Part shown: positions 44,399 through 59,200 of the stretch, in pieces
Position numbering within the stretch: the first letter of the stretch is position 1
Layout: each line of letters starts with the position of its first letter
Origin: Nautilus pompilius
Taxonomy: Eukaryota > Mollusca > Cephalopoda > Nautilida > Nautilidae
Direction: 5' to 3'
Length of the DNA stretch: 64,000 nt
NCBI GenBank assembly: GCA_018389105.1
Contig: JACATO010002190.1
Span: 62,001-126,000, forward strand
The notes under the pieces: generated by a model
The model's database searches: none
The model's input: only the letters and a program-made list of their open reading frames with translations
Told to the model about the DNA's origin: nothing
Position numbers and translations under genes: made by a program

Positions 44399-47300
44399 CT
44401 AAAACGAGATAAATGACACTATAACTGCCAAAAAGATTAAAAAAAAAAAAAAAGCAACAGCTAAACAGTGAGATAATGAAATACAATAGCAAGTACAGCT
44501 GCTATGTGTGGGATGGATGGAGAGGTGATTTTTTAAAGAGGTTTAAAAACAAATGAGGTAAGAAATAAAATTTAGTTCCATTGATTTTGCACCAACCTGA
44601 CCTCATCTATGGGCGAATCATTGCGACACATCTGCACACTTTATAACTCAGAATCTCAGGTGGTGGTTGTGTAGACTACAATCGGTGTTGTCAGCTCGTA
44701 AGTTTAAAAGCTAACAAGAAACAAAACATTTACTGACAGCACGTGCTCCCATCTTAGAAAAACAAAATTCCTAGATGTGCACTTGTTAATGGGCTTTAAA
44801 ATGTGGATAAATAGTAACTGTGCCAAATGTAAATGTTACTTTTCCAACGAACAATCATCACTGCAGCACTTGGTCACTCTCTGCAAGGTTCCAATCATTG
44901 GATGGATGAGGGGTCTAAAAGCAGTGAGCAATGTTTTCTGATGAATGTTTTCCCAGAAATCCAAATTAAACCAAACTATGTTGGGCAGCAAGATCATTAT
45001 AGTGGCAACAGTGAAATGGTGGGTACATGTTGAAAGCATCACCACTAACGTTTATGGTATCTGACTGGCCCGAAATACTTGGATGAGATTCTATCAGTCT
45101 TGCCATCAAGGTTCATGTTCCAGGATGACTACATCAGGACACAGCAGGATTTGGGTTGTACTAAAACTGTTAGGTGATCAACAACATTACAATGAACAAC
45201 TGGTCAGCCCTGTTTCCCCAGATTTCTCTACTGTCCACTCCCCTTCACAGAATTTACCATAAGGGCATGGTGCTGACCCACATGTGACAAGCAATACCAG
45301 ATGGAATAGCTCATTTACAACCCCACCCAACTCAAATCCATGCCTGTGAAAATTGCAATATCCCTCCTTCATTAACACGTTTTAATGAAATCCATGCACT
45401 AACTTAGCCAAGGAGGAGTTAACTGCTTCTCCACGATTGAAAATGTGACCGGCATCTGTATGCATGGAAGAAAAGCCAGCCAGTCCATTAACATACACCG
45501 CTCTAGCCATGCACAGTGTTGCTCCTGTCTCTCATAAACATAGTTGAATAGTCCAACATTCTGCAGCCCCTCCTTCTCCCATTTGTCAGAGTCTCATTAA
45601 CATCTAATGGCTTCAAACAATTTCCTCATTTCCATATTTAAAAATAAAACAAACACAAAAACAGCAAAGCTTTTTGAAATATGCAAAGAAAAAATTTTTT
45701 AAAAAATTCAAAGAAAATTCTTTATTATATGCAAACTTACTCACGGAATATAGTGCCCTTCTACAAAAGCAACTCCCTAGCTTCTTTGGAAAAAACCAGC
45801 ACAGCAGGGTGGACTCACCTCACCCCTTGTAAGTAGCTGTGCGTGCTATTTGTGTATCACTTTGGAGAGAAATATCCCGGGAATACATACAGAGGTAAAT
45901 GCTGCTCTTCATCACGAATCCAAAGATTGCATTTATAATAATATAAAAAGAACAGCGTGTGAAAAGTTCTCTGCATATAATGCAGGAGGAGACCTTAGAA
46001 AGTCTTCAATGACTGCTCACTGCGCGATTTGCCTACTCAGACAGAAGTGAATCCATGTCTTATAGTCAGGGGAGAGGGAGGTCAATCAATCAGAATCTGA
46101 AAACAGACTTTAAAAATTAAGTGCCAAACCAAGTTAAGAAAAGCTATGAATTAATAAGTTCCTTTAATACACTGTTCAAACTCTCAAATAAGTCGGGATG
46201 GTTTTGCTCTAATTTGAAGTTACGGGGTTTAAGGGATTTCTTTTAAAAGTTAGTAGAACCCACGCCCCTCTTATTGAGTACTGGAACAGGGGAATTTCTT
46301 CTACTGCCATAAGCAGCAGTTGGTAAGAGTCCAGCCAGAGATTATACAAGTTGTATGTCAGACTCTACTACAGGATATCTCATCCCAAGTTCTTTATACA
46401 CCAGCTGATCAAACAGCAGATAAGGGAAGGACACAGCATCATGCATCCTTCTCCCCACTGTGTGTACCAGGTCACCCAGCAGCTCCTATCTTTGAGATCA
46501 ATCTCTCAAGTTTCTGGAAACTTTCCAAAGACCCCCCCACAAACAAAGTCTAGAGAAACTTTGAGACAGAAAGAAAAAGATGCTGATTAATGAGCTTTTA
46601 CAGATGATGCAGCAGCTTTAGATGAAGTTAATACCTTTATTTTAAAAAAACAAAATATTAAGGACCAAATGGATAAAATTTCTACCAATTTAACCAGTAT
46701 TTTTTTTAAATTTATAAATCTCTTCAATCAATATCTGTCTGATATTTTGGTGTACTTTGTTATTTATTGTAGAAGACAATCAACAGATACTTAATGCATT
46801 TCTTATATCACTTACACTTAAATAGAACCAGTAAATATTAAAATGTTAGGCACTGAACAGAGTGTAGTCTCATAACTGATGGCAACGTGCAAGATACGAA
46901 AAATGAAATTAGGGTATTAGGGTACATCTTCACTAGAACCATTTATTGAAGAATCTATTGTTGTTGTTCAGCCAGCAAATGGAGAGGGGAAAAAAAAACA
47001 AACTGACATTTTTTTGTTGCATACATTTGCAACTCCCATCTTCAGTTCATCAATGTTTCGTGAAGTACCTCGTCTTGTTTTCACGACTGTCCAAATGCAT
47101 AAAGCTGCTGATGCATAGTGTCTCCATCGAGGAAGACCAACTCATTGTAGAGATCCACCTAATCTCGTGGTTAACAGATCTGCACACTTTCATGCTATAC
47201 CCCATGTAAATTTATAGATCATAAAAGTAAAAATTTTAATTTAATTAAGGCAAAGGTTTAATTTCTGTCACTGTAATGCCATTAACCAGACTGATAACCA

Positions 47301-48611
47301 GTCCAGATTTTGACAAAACAAGTAACTTGATATATAATACTGCCATGACTGGACACACCACAGCCAAGCTTAATTTAAATTAGATGTATCAAGGAGAGCT
47401 AAAAGCACCCCTCATACCCTGTCATCACCATTATAATAAGCAAGTGGAAGCTCTCATTACCAATAAAGATTAGGAAATTACATATCTTAAAGCTTCTTCT
47501 AAAGCTGCAAGTTTTGAATAGAAAGTGTTACTACCATAAGCTAATCAGCTGTGAATTATAGAAAATGGCACACCTATTTATTGTTGATTACAGCACCAAG
47601 AGTCAAACAGTCCACTGACACTAACTACATGTGAACAAACAGAATGGCACCCCTGTACTGTATGTAGACCATTACTCTGTAAATGTCAGGGTTGAACGAC
47701 CTGCAAATGGGAGGGAGGGGGGGGAGTTCTAAGATGAACAAGATTCAATGCTTCAACTCATTTTCCAAAGCAATTTTTAAAGGTTCTTTAGCTTCAAAAA
47801 CTTAGGTTTCATTGTATAGCTAAGTGTACCTCTCTTTGTATTTAAAGTGTATACATCAGTTTTTATATGAATCTGATCACTAGAGATGAAGATAAAACTG
47901 AATCTAGTTTGACATCTGGAAAATAAACCACAACTGCACGGACTTATCCTTTCACTTACTAATCATGGATACTTGCATTTTTGGGAGGGAGTCATAAGAC
48001 TCCCTGCATCAGTAAGTATATAACAAAAGAAAATAAATTTGTGACTGGTTGCAGTTTTTCACAAGTCACGTGAACTTTTAAAAGAGTATTTTCTTAAATG
48101 ATGGTTGCTTAGGTTTTCTTTTCTTTTTGCTGAGATTTTTGGATACAGACATCGCATCACACAGCTCCGCCTTGGAATGGCTCCAACCCCAGGACAGCTC
48201 ATTTAAACAACTCGTGAAACTAAAGGAAAACAACATCCCGCAGAACAGTGGAGACACGTTCGTTTCGTTTCCTCGGACTCATCTTTAAACCCTGCAACTG
48301 CTGCTTTTGAGAATCAATGCTTACAGCAACAAAATGCCCTACCCCAACCCCAAAGTTTTAAGGAGACCACTCAGACAGATCACCTGCCGGCTTTTGTAAA
48401 TCTTGATTTTCAGATGTACAACGACCACGAAAGTGCTTGACGTTTCAGTAAACTTTTTCCCATGGACATCTTCAGCATAATCAACATGCTGAATTTAAAA
48501 AAAAAAAAAAAGGGCAACATGATGAATGCTATTTATGAAGTGCTGCTGCATCATTCATGGCCACCTCCAATTCCAACGGTGTAACTCGCCGTAGGTCTTC
48601 ATTCCAAACTA
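44399..48611. other. 5' flank of the Mtl gene, no further coding exon recognised
   Basis: This must contain the upstream non-coding exon or exons of the GTPase. One donor-like site on the minus strand, gtgag followed by gtgagt at about 45813-45823, lies in a slightly GC-richer stretch and is a candidate end for a 5' UTR exon. Another relatively CpG-containing stretch lies at 48150-48300. Neither can be confirmed from sequence. No other gene was recognised. Confidence 0.4.
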
Positions 48612-49102
48612 CAAGTCAAGAATCCCTCCTCATCTGAAATTCTGAAAAACCGAAAAGCTCCAAAATCCGAAATAATTTTCGAGCTCCTTCAATGGAAAAT
48701 TCCAGGTGGTTCTGGGAAGGTTCCTGTGTGATGTGTGGGTCCTGACACGCTTGATGTACACGCAATACTCACTGTAACTTCTGCGCTTTGTTGTTGGTAT
48801 GAATATACTTTGAAAATGTTGAAAAGGCCTGCAAATACCCCTATGGTACTGGTAGGCCTACCGTAGTGATAGTTTACCTTTCTGATGGTTTCATGCACAA
48901 AATGATTAAAAAACATTGCATAAACTACCCATAGGCCATATGTATCTGTATGCAGTTATAATGTTGTAAATAAACTTGTGCCCAGTCCCCAGTGGGTAAG
49001 CTACCAAATTATGCCGGTATATCTATATTTCAAAATCTGAAAAATTCCAGAATCCGAAACACATTTAGCCCTAAGGATTTTGGATAAGGGATTCTCAACC
49101 TG
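48612..49102 (-). mobile_element. Short Tigger/pogo-like element
   Basis: The ends are inverted: caagtcaagaatccctcctc at 48612 and, inward from 49102, caggttgagaatcccttatc. Each is followed by a tract with ccaaaatcc / ttcggatt blocks. The left flank is TA; the right flank is not. Read on the minus strand it shares several blocks in the same order with an element I recall from mammalian genomes (caggttgagtatcccttatcc, gtgtttcggatt, attttgtgcatgaaac, ccatcagaaag). I believe that element belongs to the Tigger group, but the name is from memory. It has no transposase ORF, so it is non-autonomous. Confidence 0.7.
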
Positions 49103-50130
49103 CCGTACTGTTTAGAGAAAAGAATATTTGTAATAAATGTGTAGCATTTCAAATTATGACTCCACTAAACCAAAATGAAAGTATAAATTAAATGATTTCT
49201 AAGTATACTTAAAATTCATCCAATAAGTCGAAATTCAACTTCGATATTAATTCTTTTTAAAAATTAAAAATAGGTACAGATTAAAGAATGAGTGAAGTGG
49301 CTGGCATACAAATAAAGCTTCATTCTTTTTAAGACTTTATTTACAGTCCCAGGTTTTCATAGTTGCACAATTTTTAGCCAAAAATTATAAATGGCAGACA
49401 GTCAAAGCTTATTACCTTCATTTCTATCACTCTACCTTTCTGAAGACAAATTATTCAATTTCTCTGCCAAAGCTAAAAATCAATATATGGCATTAATACC
49501 TTTTTTCTTTTACATCTCATGTAGTATAGAAATTAAAATAACCTTATAAATCATTTACTACAATGGTGTGCCATTGTTCAAGAAATGTTAGACTTCTAGA
49601 CATTAAATGAGTTTTCCAATGTAACCTCTAGCAGCCAGTCATAATGAATTTCAGCTGAGAGAGAGAGAACAAACTGCTAACCTTTCCTTATGTACCACAC
49701 AAAGTACCTCCTATATTTCAAAAGCAACAAATTTAAATATGCAGTGCTCAAAATTGTGAATAGTGTTAGTATAACTGATTTTAAAGATGTTCATAATGGA
49801 CAAACCACTCAAGTTATCTGAACAGCGCTCTAACTATTCAATCAATGCACAGATTTGAGTTAAAATATGCCATTTTGAGGTAAAGTAAAAACTAGGGTCC
49901 TGTAACTAATTTTTAAGAGAAATATTGATGTGAAACTGCTACAAATTGCCATGAGAGTTCTTTTTAGTTATGTATGCAAAAGTTCAATATCTGATGTATC
50001 TAACTCATGAAATTCAGAATCATATCTCATGTTGGATTCTGTGGTATCTTTGTCCACTACTTTGCATGAATTGACCCGGGTCATAACAGTCTCCATACAG
50101 TTGGGTCTTTCTCTTTTATTCTCTGGCTTA
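49103..50130. other. Intergenic, no gene recognised
   Basis: AT-rich sequence without recognisable coding, RNA or repeat structure. Confidence 0.5.
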
Positions 50131-50140
50131 TGTAATCCTA

Positions 50141-50214
50141 CAAATGAGACTAAGATCTGTCCTTGTTGCTGGCCATGGTAGAGTATTAATAGCATTATTA
50201 TCCATGAACAATGG
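50141..50214 (-). mobile_element. Tc1-like transposase fragment
   Basis: On the minus strand, FMDNNAINT followed by LPWPATRTDLSLI matches the Tc1 C-terminal blocks (FMxDNAxxH, LPWPARSPDLSPI). The intervening 20 or so residues are absent and no long frame surrounds it. It is a heavily decayed fragment; its true limits are not visible. Confidence 0.5.
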
Positions 50215-53200
50215 TTGGTCTGCAAGCCAGCAACTATCTGGTAGCATTCAATGTTCTATGATCCTGAAACTAGCCTACAGTTGTAAGAAACATTCTCACA
50301 GCATCATGAAACCACCAGCTGCAGAGATCTTTAGCAGCATCGCTTTCTTAACTGCTAATTTGGTTTTTCTTCCACATCTTCCTTCACATGATCAAAAGCC
50401 ACAAATTGAATAAACTTGCTCTTGGACTAAGTAATGATTCTACTGAATATAGTGTTTTCATGCTCACAACAGATGACAAACTTTCACCTAACTGAGTTGC
50501 CATGTATGCAACCAGTCAGTCAGGAATTTTGAAATTTCCACCTCTTGAGAGCATCATTAACAAAGATATTGCACAAGTTCTATACGTCCAAAACAGAACG
50601 TTCTGAACTTACTATTATTCAGTTGCCATATAGAAAATGTACACGCTCTGGTCAAAATGCTATTGCAAGTTAAATCTGGTGTTACTGTCCACAAACACAA
50701 ACATCCAATTTTAAAAATCAAATATTATAAACACCAAAGTAGTAGGTAAATACTTAAGTATTCCAATTACAATAAAAGATTTTTTAAAGCAGTTTTTTTT
50801 TTTTTTAATATCCTCGGTGCAGATCCATGAGTTATTATGCCACTACCAATTACCCAGCAGTGCTTTATGAATTAGTTAAGTACATTTCACTGTCAGTTTT
50901 AATTTAACTTTTTTTTTTTAAAAAATTGTTTCACTTCCACAAATGAACAAATATCTCCCTTTATACTTCCTACAAACACCCAATAATTGTTCATCATGAC
51001 AACCATAAATATTTCTTAGAAATGCAAACAATGATTATTTTGTAATCTCTGGGGGTAACTGTTCCTAAAAACTGTTTCTATCACTGCTGAAAGCAGTTAA
51101 AATCCCAACAAGGACAAGAATGCTTCGGAATGGTACAATGGCAAAATAAAGAGCATGGTATATTGTGGTGTACCAAATTTATTGAAAAACAAAAAAAAAA
51201 AAAAACACCTTCCAAAAGGATGCTCATTTTTTCCTTGATATACCAAGTCAACTTTCATTTAAAATCTTTCTTTTACACAATTTAACATGAGGCAAACTGA
51301 AGCAAAATGGTGGAGGAAAGTGTGTGTATGTTTGGGTGGACGTTGGGTGGGGGGGGAGATAAATTATATATTTCACACAACATGGCAGAGCAATTTCTGC
51401 TAATCACAACGATCCGTTATTTAAATCCAGTCTCTGGAGAAAAATGAAGATAAAGTATCACTAACTCTCTCTTCTCAGCAGATTAGCAGCATCAATCCTC
51501 AATTTGTATGCTAATGTTCGAACACTCCTAGCATTTAAGTCTGCCTTTTAAGTTGAATGAATGAAAGAAAGACAGCTATAAATAAGAAGCAACCTTATCG
51601 TAGAGTACAGGACCCAGATCAACGCCAATCACTCGTCTCCAAATACTACAATCTCGGGTAGATTTTAAAGAAAAGTCATCGACCAGCAATTAGCTGTTCC
51701 TTTAGGACATTCAGCTTTTGCCCCTGACAACAGATCCTTGAGCCTCCCACCTCCATTCGGGAACCACTCGTCACAAATTTTATAAAGTTGCAAAAAAAGT
51801 AGCACTGATTCTAACTTCCACAAGGAATAGCTAACTGAAATTAAGTTAACATTGTGTTTTTGTATCTTCCATCATAACCATACTGCAAGAACCACCATTA
51901 GAAAAGGGGAAAAAAAAAATTCAAAAAATCAATTATCCTCTTTTCCTCATTTTCATATTGATTAAACTGGATTTAATATGCCAATTTTTTCCACAAAAAA
52001 AGTTGGGATAGTTTTCATCTGCTTGAAATTTAGTAATCAATGAACAGTTGTTGAGGAAGCAAGCCAGTGATGATGTTGTTATCTTTATGCAAATGTACTG
52101 CAGCTGTAGAAATTTCCAAAAAAAAAAAAAAAAAAAAAAAAAAGCTTTTCTTCATCTAACTTTAGACCAGGGAAATACTTAAGTTTTTCAATGAGAGTCT
52201 GGAAAAATCTGTTCAAAATCCTGAAGTAGACAAGATTCTCCCATTCATGGATTTAGCTACTAAACAGAATTTCTAACACTGATTCAATACAACCAAAACC
52301 AAAGTATTTCTTAACAAGTGCCATTTGGCTAATCTCCATTATTAAAAGATGCAGTACAATTAGGTATTCTTAAAATAACTCTTAATTACACTCAATCTCT
52401 TTCTGAAAACCACCCACCCTGACTACAAGGTCATCTCACAGAAGAAGCTAGAAAGGGAAGATGTAGGAGCATTAGACACGATGTCTGTAGAACTTTCACA
52501 AGTAATATCCAGAAAATTCCTGCTAGAACTTCTATTTGGCTGTGAGAGGAAACCAGACATGGGCTATCATCCACAACATGGACACCTGCTGCCAGGCCTA
52601 GTAGTAAAATAATAGTAAGTCTTGTAAGATATCAGTGGTCAAAGTTTAGCAGTCCATTTATTAAACTATCCAAATAATCATCTGCTACACAAAAATCCAG
52701 TGGGACACTGGAAGCAATTTCATGTTACCATCATAAATCTCACAAATGCTGCTATGGCCATCTGACAGTAGAAATTAGTTTCGAAAAGGTTGTTTATCAC
52801 CACCACCATCAGGCAGCCATAATACATAGTGTGTTATGAAATAGAATGATCAGCCTGGCATCAGTATAATCTTTATTTAAAGATCTGATATCATGTAGAT
52901 TCCACTGTCATTTGCAGTCCACATTCAGAGAATAATGGTGTATGTCCACATTCTAAATTCTTCCATGTTTAGATTGCAGTTTTATTCCGACAAAGCAATG
53001 ACACACCCTGCTTTCCTGCCAGACTCATTTTATTCATAGTTCAAGATTTAAGCATCTGCCCAATATCTCAATGTAGCAAGGATTTACTTCTTTGCATAAT
53101 GCTCTAATACGGAGAAGAGGATGACAGACAGTAACTATAATTAAGTTTGTCATCTGTGAGTAGATGTGTCTCTGGAAGGTTCTAGGAATCAGCCACCAGA

Positions 53201-56200
53201 AAGCTTTATAATCTAGCAGAAATGCAAGCACAGCTCATGCAGTATGGACATCCCAGCCAAATCAGTGTTTCGAACTATTTTGTGGCATGAATAATTAGCT
53301 ACAAACAGTACATGGTTATCTATTAATCTAAACTTTTTTAAAACAAGAGTTTCAGAGATGCAGTAATTCTTTTCCTCTTCAAACAGGACCACCTACAAGA
53401 GTGCCAGGGACACCATTTGTAGCCACTAAACCAAAAACAATCTTTCTAATGTCAAGATATGAATAAGCTGTGTATAATATTCCAACTAATTATGCAGGTA
53501 GCTAAAAAGTATTGCTCAAGTTTTTTTTTTTTTTTGCATGAAAGACCCAATTTAAAAAGTGCTACTGCATTAACCTGGCTTGTCCAGTTTAAAAAAAGAA
53601 GCTATAATACATGAGGAAATACCATATAAGTATTGTATCTGTGTACTTAATCATCATTCAGCTTAGAATAAGATCCTGTTGCACCTAGCCTAAGGCATAT
53701 CAGATCTAATGTAAAGAATAATACCAGGAACTAATATAAGGAGAGTTTAAAAAAAAAATTTTTTTTTTTAAATATTTCCAATTTTTTGGAAAATATTATA
53801 AATAAAGCCCAAAGACAATACAATTGAATTTATCATTTAATAACTTTTAATTAAGAGAGAAATACCCATCCTGTAATCTCTTAATGTTCAAAACAGCAAG
53901 GTTTTCAGTTAAGATCTGTTCAGGAAAATCATCAACAAATTAGATTAAATGGTGAAAGCACTCATTCACATACCCAAGAAAGTTCGCTTAATTCATTCTT
54001 TATTGCATGTACAAACCAGCTACGTGAACGTGCCGTGAGCATAATAAGGACACCAATGACACTCGGTCAGAGAACAGCCCTCAATTTTACTTTCTACTAG
54101 TTCTTATTCTTTTTTTGCCAGCAGCTACGATAGAAATAGATGCTGTTAATCAACAAGCAAATAAGGATTTTGCAGAAAAAAAATTTTATTTATTGTTTTA
54201 ATGATTGCTTTTCTAAAATCTGTATTTAGAAAATAAGCAGAAGAGAATACAATACATGACATTTAAAGTTAAGTTATTAAACCAATTCAAAATAGATTAT
54301 TTGCCACCATCAGAAAACATTCTGAAATAATTATTGCTTTATTTAAAAGTTAAAAACATGAAAAATTTCTAAACACCCATCTTTAAAATCTTTTTAACTA
54401 AAGAGAGAGGGAGTCTACAATCATGAAGGATTAAACCAATTCTAGCCACTGGTCGGTATCCTTTAAGAACTCATTAAACTTTGCGCACACACACACACTA
54501 ATCAAACAAACTGTTCTGGCTGAGAAAAGATGGGCAATTTACATCCGAATTGACTAAAGCAGAATAAAATACCCTGATAACCATCCTGGATATCTGTTAA
54601 TAATTAACACCCAATGCAATAAGTGACTGCCCATCAAGGAAACATTTTAAAGAACAATCCGTAAATTAGATCTTATGTACTTCTAAACACAGCCCCCCCC
54701 CTTTGGTTTACTCTCTGATAAGCAGGTCCCTGTTTCTTCGAAACATATCCTAAACTTATCGGACCTCCTTATTTCTTAAAATAAAAAACAACAACAAACT
54801 GAAATTCTTAAGATCAGCATCAGAATGTTTTAGATAATAGATAGTCCAGTCCAGCATAATACATTATCATCTGGTGTAAGGGTAGGTAACTAAGTGGACT
54901 AACAAAACAAGGCCTGATTAAAAATTACATTTAAAAAAAAAAAAAAAAATGTACATTTTTTTTCCAAAACTTTCTGCTAGAATTACAGAAGGAAAGAAAA
55001 TACAGAAACCAGAGCATTGTCCTCCGTGAGAGATTCCAACCTAAACTAATTTAGATTCTTCACTTGAATTGCAATAAAAAGGAAAAGTAGAACCAAGTAC
55101 TAAGAAATAAATAAATAATTTACAGTTGCGTTTTATTTTAATTCTCCCCACCAAGATGCAATGTTCAGAAATTGAAAATCCAAGTTGAATTTTGTTGTAA
55201 AAAGCTAAGTTTTTACTTTGGTGCGTTGCTTTCAGCAGGAACTCGCATTTCTGAAAATGCAAAAAAAAAAAAAAAAAAATGTGAAGGGAACAGCGAGAGA
55301 CGGACCAATCAAAAAACTGAAATGGAAACAGATTAAAGCACTTGCGAGGTCCTGACCCACTGTAAAAGATATCAAATTTTCTTTCTGTCACAAGAATTAT
55401 TTTGCAGAGGGAAAGTTTGAACGTCCTAAACCGTAGACATTTGAGCACACAGCAGTTAAAGAATCTGCAGGATTAGCACTCTAAAAAAACAAAGAAACAA
55501 AAACAAATTTTAATTTTAAAAAGTTTAATTAGCAAAAACATCCAAATCAGATAATTCAATGCCACCTGCCAAAAGATGGATAACCACAACATCGGTACAA
55601 TATAAAAGATACTGGAAGATTAAGCATTCATTTATTAAACTTTGACAGAACGAATTGCACAAACCACGTTTAATATTTGTTTTAATAAAACTTAAAATAT
55701 TTTAAATGATTTTTTTTAAAAATTATTATTGGAATCATTAAAGAGAGAGAACAGGCACAAAACCCAAACTTCTAAAACCTAACAAAAAACATTAGGAAAT
55801 AAAGTTAATCGTATTTAATCAAGAACAAAAATTTGTAATATTACCAAATATTTTTTCTATGCATGACGACTTATCATTTCATGTATGTGTATGTAAGTTC
55901 ATTAAATATAATTTAATGTTCTTTTTAAAAATTAGTTTAATGCAAAAATTTGTAATCATCAATGCTAGCATAATTACTTGTGTTTAGACTGCACAGTCAA
56001 TAAAGATGCAGTTACTACCACCCAGCCACCCTCTCAGCAGAATGCCATCCTTCAGTACAGCTATTAAAACTGATCTACCATTAACTTGGATGTGAGTTGC
56101 AAGATTAAAAGCAACAAACAACCTCAGTCTTTCCAATTATCTTAGAAAAACAGACAGAACATTGCCACGTGCAGGCTGGCAGAGTCAGATGTCAGATGTC

Positions 56201-59200
56201 AGCATTGCGTAAGTGGTTCCTGATAACCCGGTTGGATCTAATCAAGGTAGCATGGTGAACCAAATCCAACAAATGTCATAGCCATGCATAGCAGCAGTCT
56301 GACCTGATCTTGGTCTTGGATGATTCTGGCTTGTTGAAACCCACCCACACCCACCCACACACAAAAAGTCTGTTTATGTTTGATCCAAGGTAGCTGCCAT
56401 CTTGGGTGTCCATAAAGCAATTTGTTATTATTGTTGTTGAAATTTTAGCTTCTGATGGACCAGTATTCATCTTCGTAGAAGTAAATAGATTGCGGCAAAG
56501 CTAAATACAATTTTAATAAACCCAATTAAAAGAAAGAAAAAAAAAAGAAGTTGCATTTCCTGCAGGAAATGCAAACTAATATTATACAGCACCAAAGAAA
56601 ATCTTAAAGAATTTGTTAGTCAAATAATCTTAATTACAGAATAACTATGAGATTGTCTGGTATAATGTCACAAAATGGCTGCCTTCATTAGCTTCGATTG
56701 TGCAACTAAAGTCTTTTGGAAAATGATGTGACTGAATTCAATCACAGCCTTCGAAATACTCCCTCAGTTCACTGCATTTATTTACAATCCCCCCCTCCCT
56801 CATTAGACTTGGCATATTGTTAACATTACTTTATATCTTCTAATCCAAGGCTAGGCCATCTTTCTAATAACCTGCTATTCAACTATGACATATACATATA
56901 TGTGAGCATTAATAATTGTTTGTGTGTTTGTATTTCTGCAAATAAGAAAATCGGGAATCAAGAATCAGATCAGCAATGCTGGATGTCAAGCAGAGCTGAA
57001 ATGCAAATAGTTATCAATTGTGAGCATGAAGTATTGCTCAGTATTTGTACCTGCTGACACAAGCGAATACCACATATTGGTGCACAGTTTATCAAATTTT
57101 AAGAAAGTATTCCTAATTCTGATGAGAAATGCTGTAATCTTTACCTGTCTCCAGGTGACATTTAAAGCTGAAATGTAAACAGTTTATAAATTGAAGCTAG
57201 TTAAATAGTGGCATGCACTGAACTAATGTTGAGATATTTTATTGTTATGACACAATCAAGACTGTCTGATACGCTGAAATATTTAAGTTCTAAACTGATG
57301 GAATGAGTGAAAACACACAAAAAAACCCTGATAGTTACAATAAATGTGGTCTAAAAGATAGGATTAACAACCAGTTTCTTATCCCAGGGAGTCTTCTGTA
57401 ATAAATTAACTTAAAACTTGATATTATAAAACAAACTTTCTTCTATTAATTTTACACAGAATTGTCTTTTTCATTATAAACAAAATTTAGCCAGTTATAG
57501 ATGGAGGTCAATTTAACATTAAAAAGGCATAAATTATAGTCAAAACAAAATTAGTTAAAGTTAGTAAAGTATTGCAAAGATCAAAAACTAAGGGAAGTTC
57601 AGGTTGTGAAATGAAAGGCTATGTACTGAGATAACTTAAGCTGGAAATGAAGGTAGTGACATTAAGAAATCTAATGCAGAGCTTTTTTGGTGCTACTACA
57701 TTTGACTAAAATTGCAATTGTGAAGATTTATTAAATTAGATAGTGTCTGGTGTATTTTTTAAAGCTGTGACACCCTTAGTAAGCTGTGCTGGGTATCTCC
57801 AGATATATTCTAAAGACAACAAAGTTAGCATTTTATTTGATTTTTTTCTAGGCAAAATCATTATTTTAAAATGAAGACTGAAGCACAAAAATGGTATTCT
57901 ACAAGTATCGAATTCTCCTGATTTGGGTCATTTTTGTAAATGTAGTTTTAACCTAACATCTGAAAACTGGCTCCTGTAATTAAGAAAAACCTTCCAAGTC
58001 CCTAACCATGAAAAGCAACCTGGCTGTATTTTTTCTTCAGGAAGGGGGTATAAAGTTCACTACTTTATCAACTCTAATAATAATAAGAGTTAACAAAACA
58101 GGGGAAAAAAAAAAAAAAAACATTACCATAATGCTTTGTACCACTGCTGTTCATCTTTTACACTCAGTGAGTCTCCAGCGAGTGCATGGAATGGTTTGCT
58201 TTCTCATGTGATGAAGCTTTCATTCCAACCTCAAGAGAGGTGGATAACTCAACAGCTGTGGTAAATAATTAAGAACTAATTATCCTGGTCTTTTCAAATT
58301 TGTTACCCCCCCTTAACATTACAATGTTTAGATTTTAAAGATTAGAAACACACAAAAAAAAATTGGCACAGTTGGCAAGCAAAAGGCATACAGTTCCAAT
58401 TGTATTTAAAGTATGCTTTCCTACTATTACTGTCCCTATTTTTGATTGACTTATTTATCACTACCCAAATAACAAAGCCTTAATGGTCTACACAAAAAAG
58501 GAAACAAATTTAAAACAGGGAGTATTATAAGAAAGCATGCAATAGCAATTAATGATAATCAACAGCAACAATTTACTAATTTAAAGGGAAAGAAAATGGT
58601 ATTTTTTTCTTTTTCTCTACATAAGCCAAACCATTAGATTCCATGAAGTGTAGCAGACCAAAGCCTTGCTCTGTTATTTTGAAGAACCTGGAGCAGAGAG
58701 ATTCCATAAGATGTTCTGACATGCTCATTATATGCAACTGACAGTTTATACTGAGCAACATCAAATCATCATCTCAGTATTCACAAGATTACCAATTTTT
58801 AATGAAAAATAGACTGTCTTTTAATGAAGAAGAGGATAAGAAAAGGCCAGACTTTCAAAAACATTTTTTAATGGAAGAATTATATAAACAGGATATCAAC
58901 AGTAACTTACAATTTAAGGTATTTAAAAATTACATTATAGCATCTATTAAATGTTTTCCTATAGTATAAAAAGGTGTACAGCAACAATCCATAAAGCTAG
59001 CCATCAACCCACTCAAACATTTTAAAACTATTTTAGCTAGCCTTCCATTTGGCTCCCACTATCATGACAATATTTCAAGACTGCAAGTTCAATTACTTCC
59101 ACAGAAAAAGCAGTTCTTTTTATGCAACATGTTACAGTAAATTGTCTGATACAAAGATGACGGGATAAACCAGCTCCCTCCCATCACTCAGACAAAAAGC

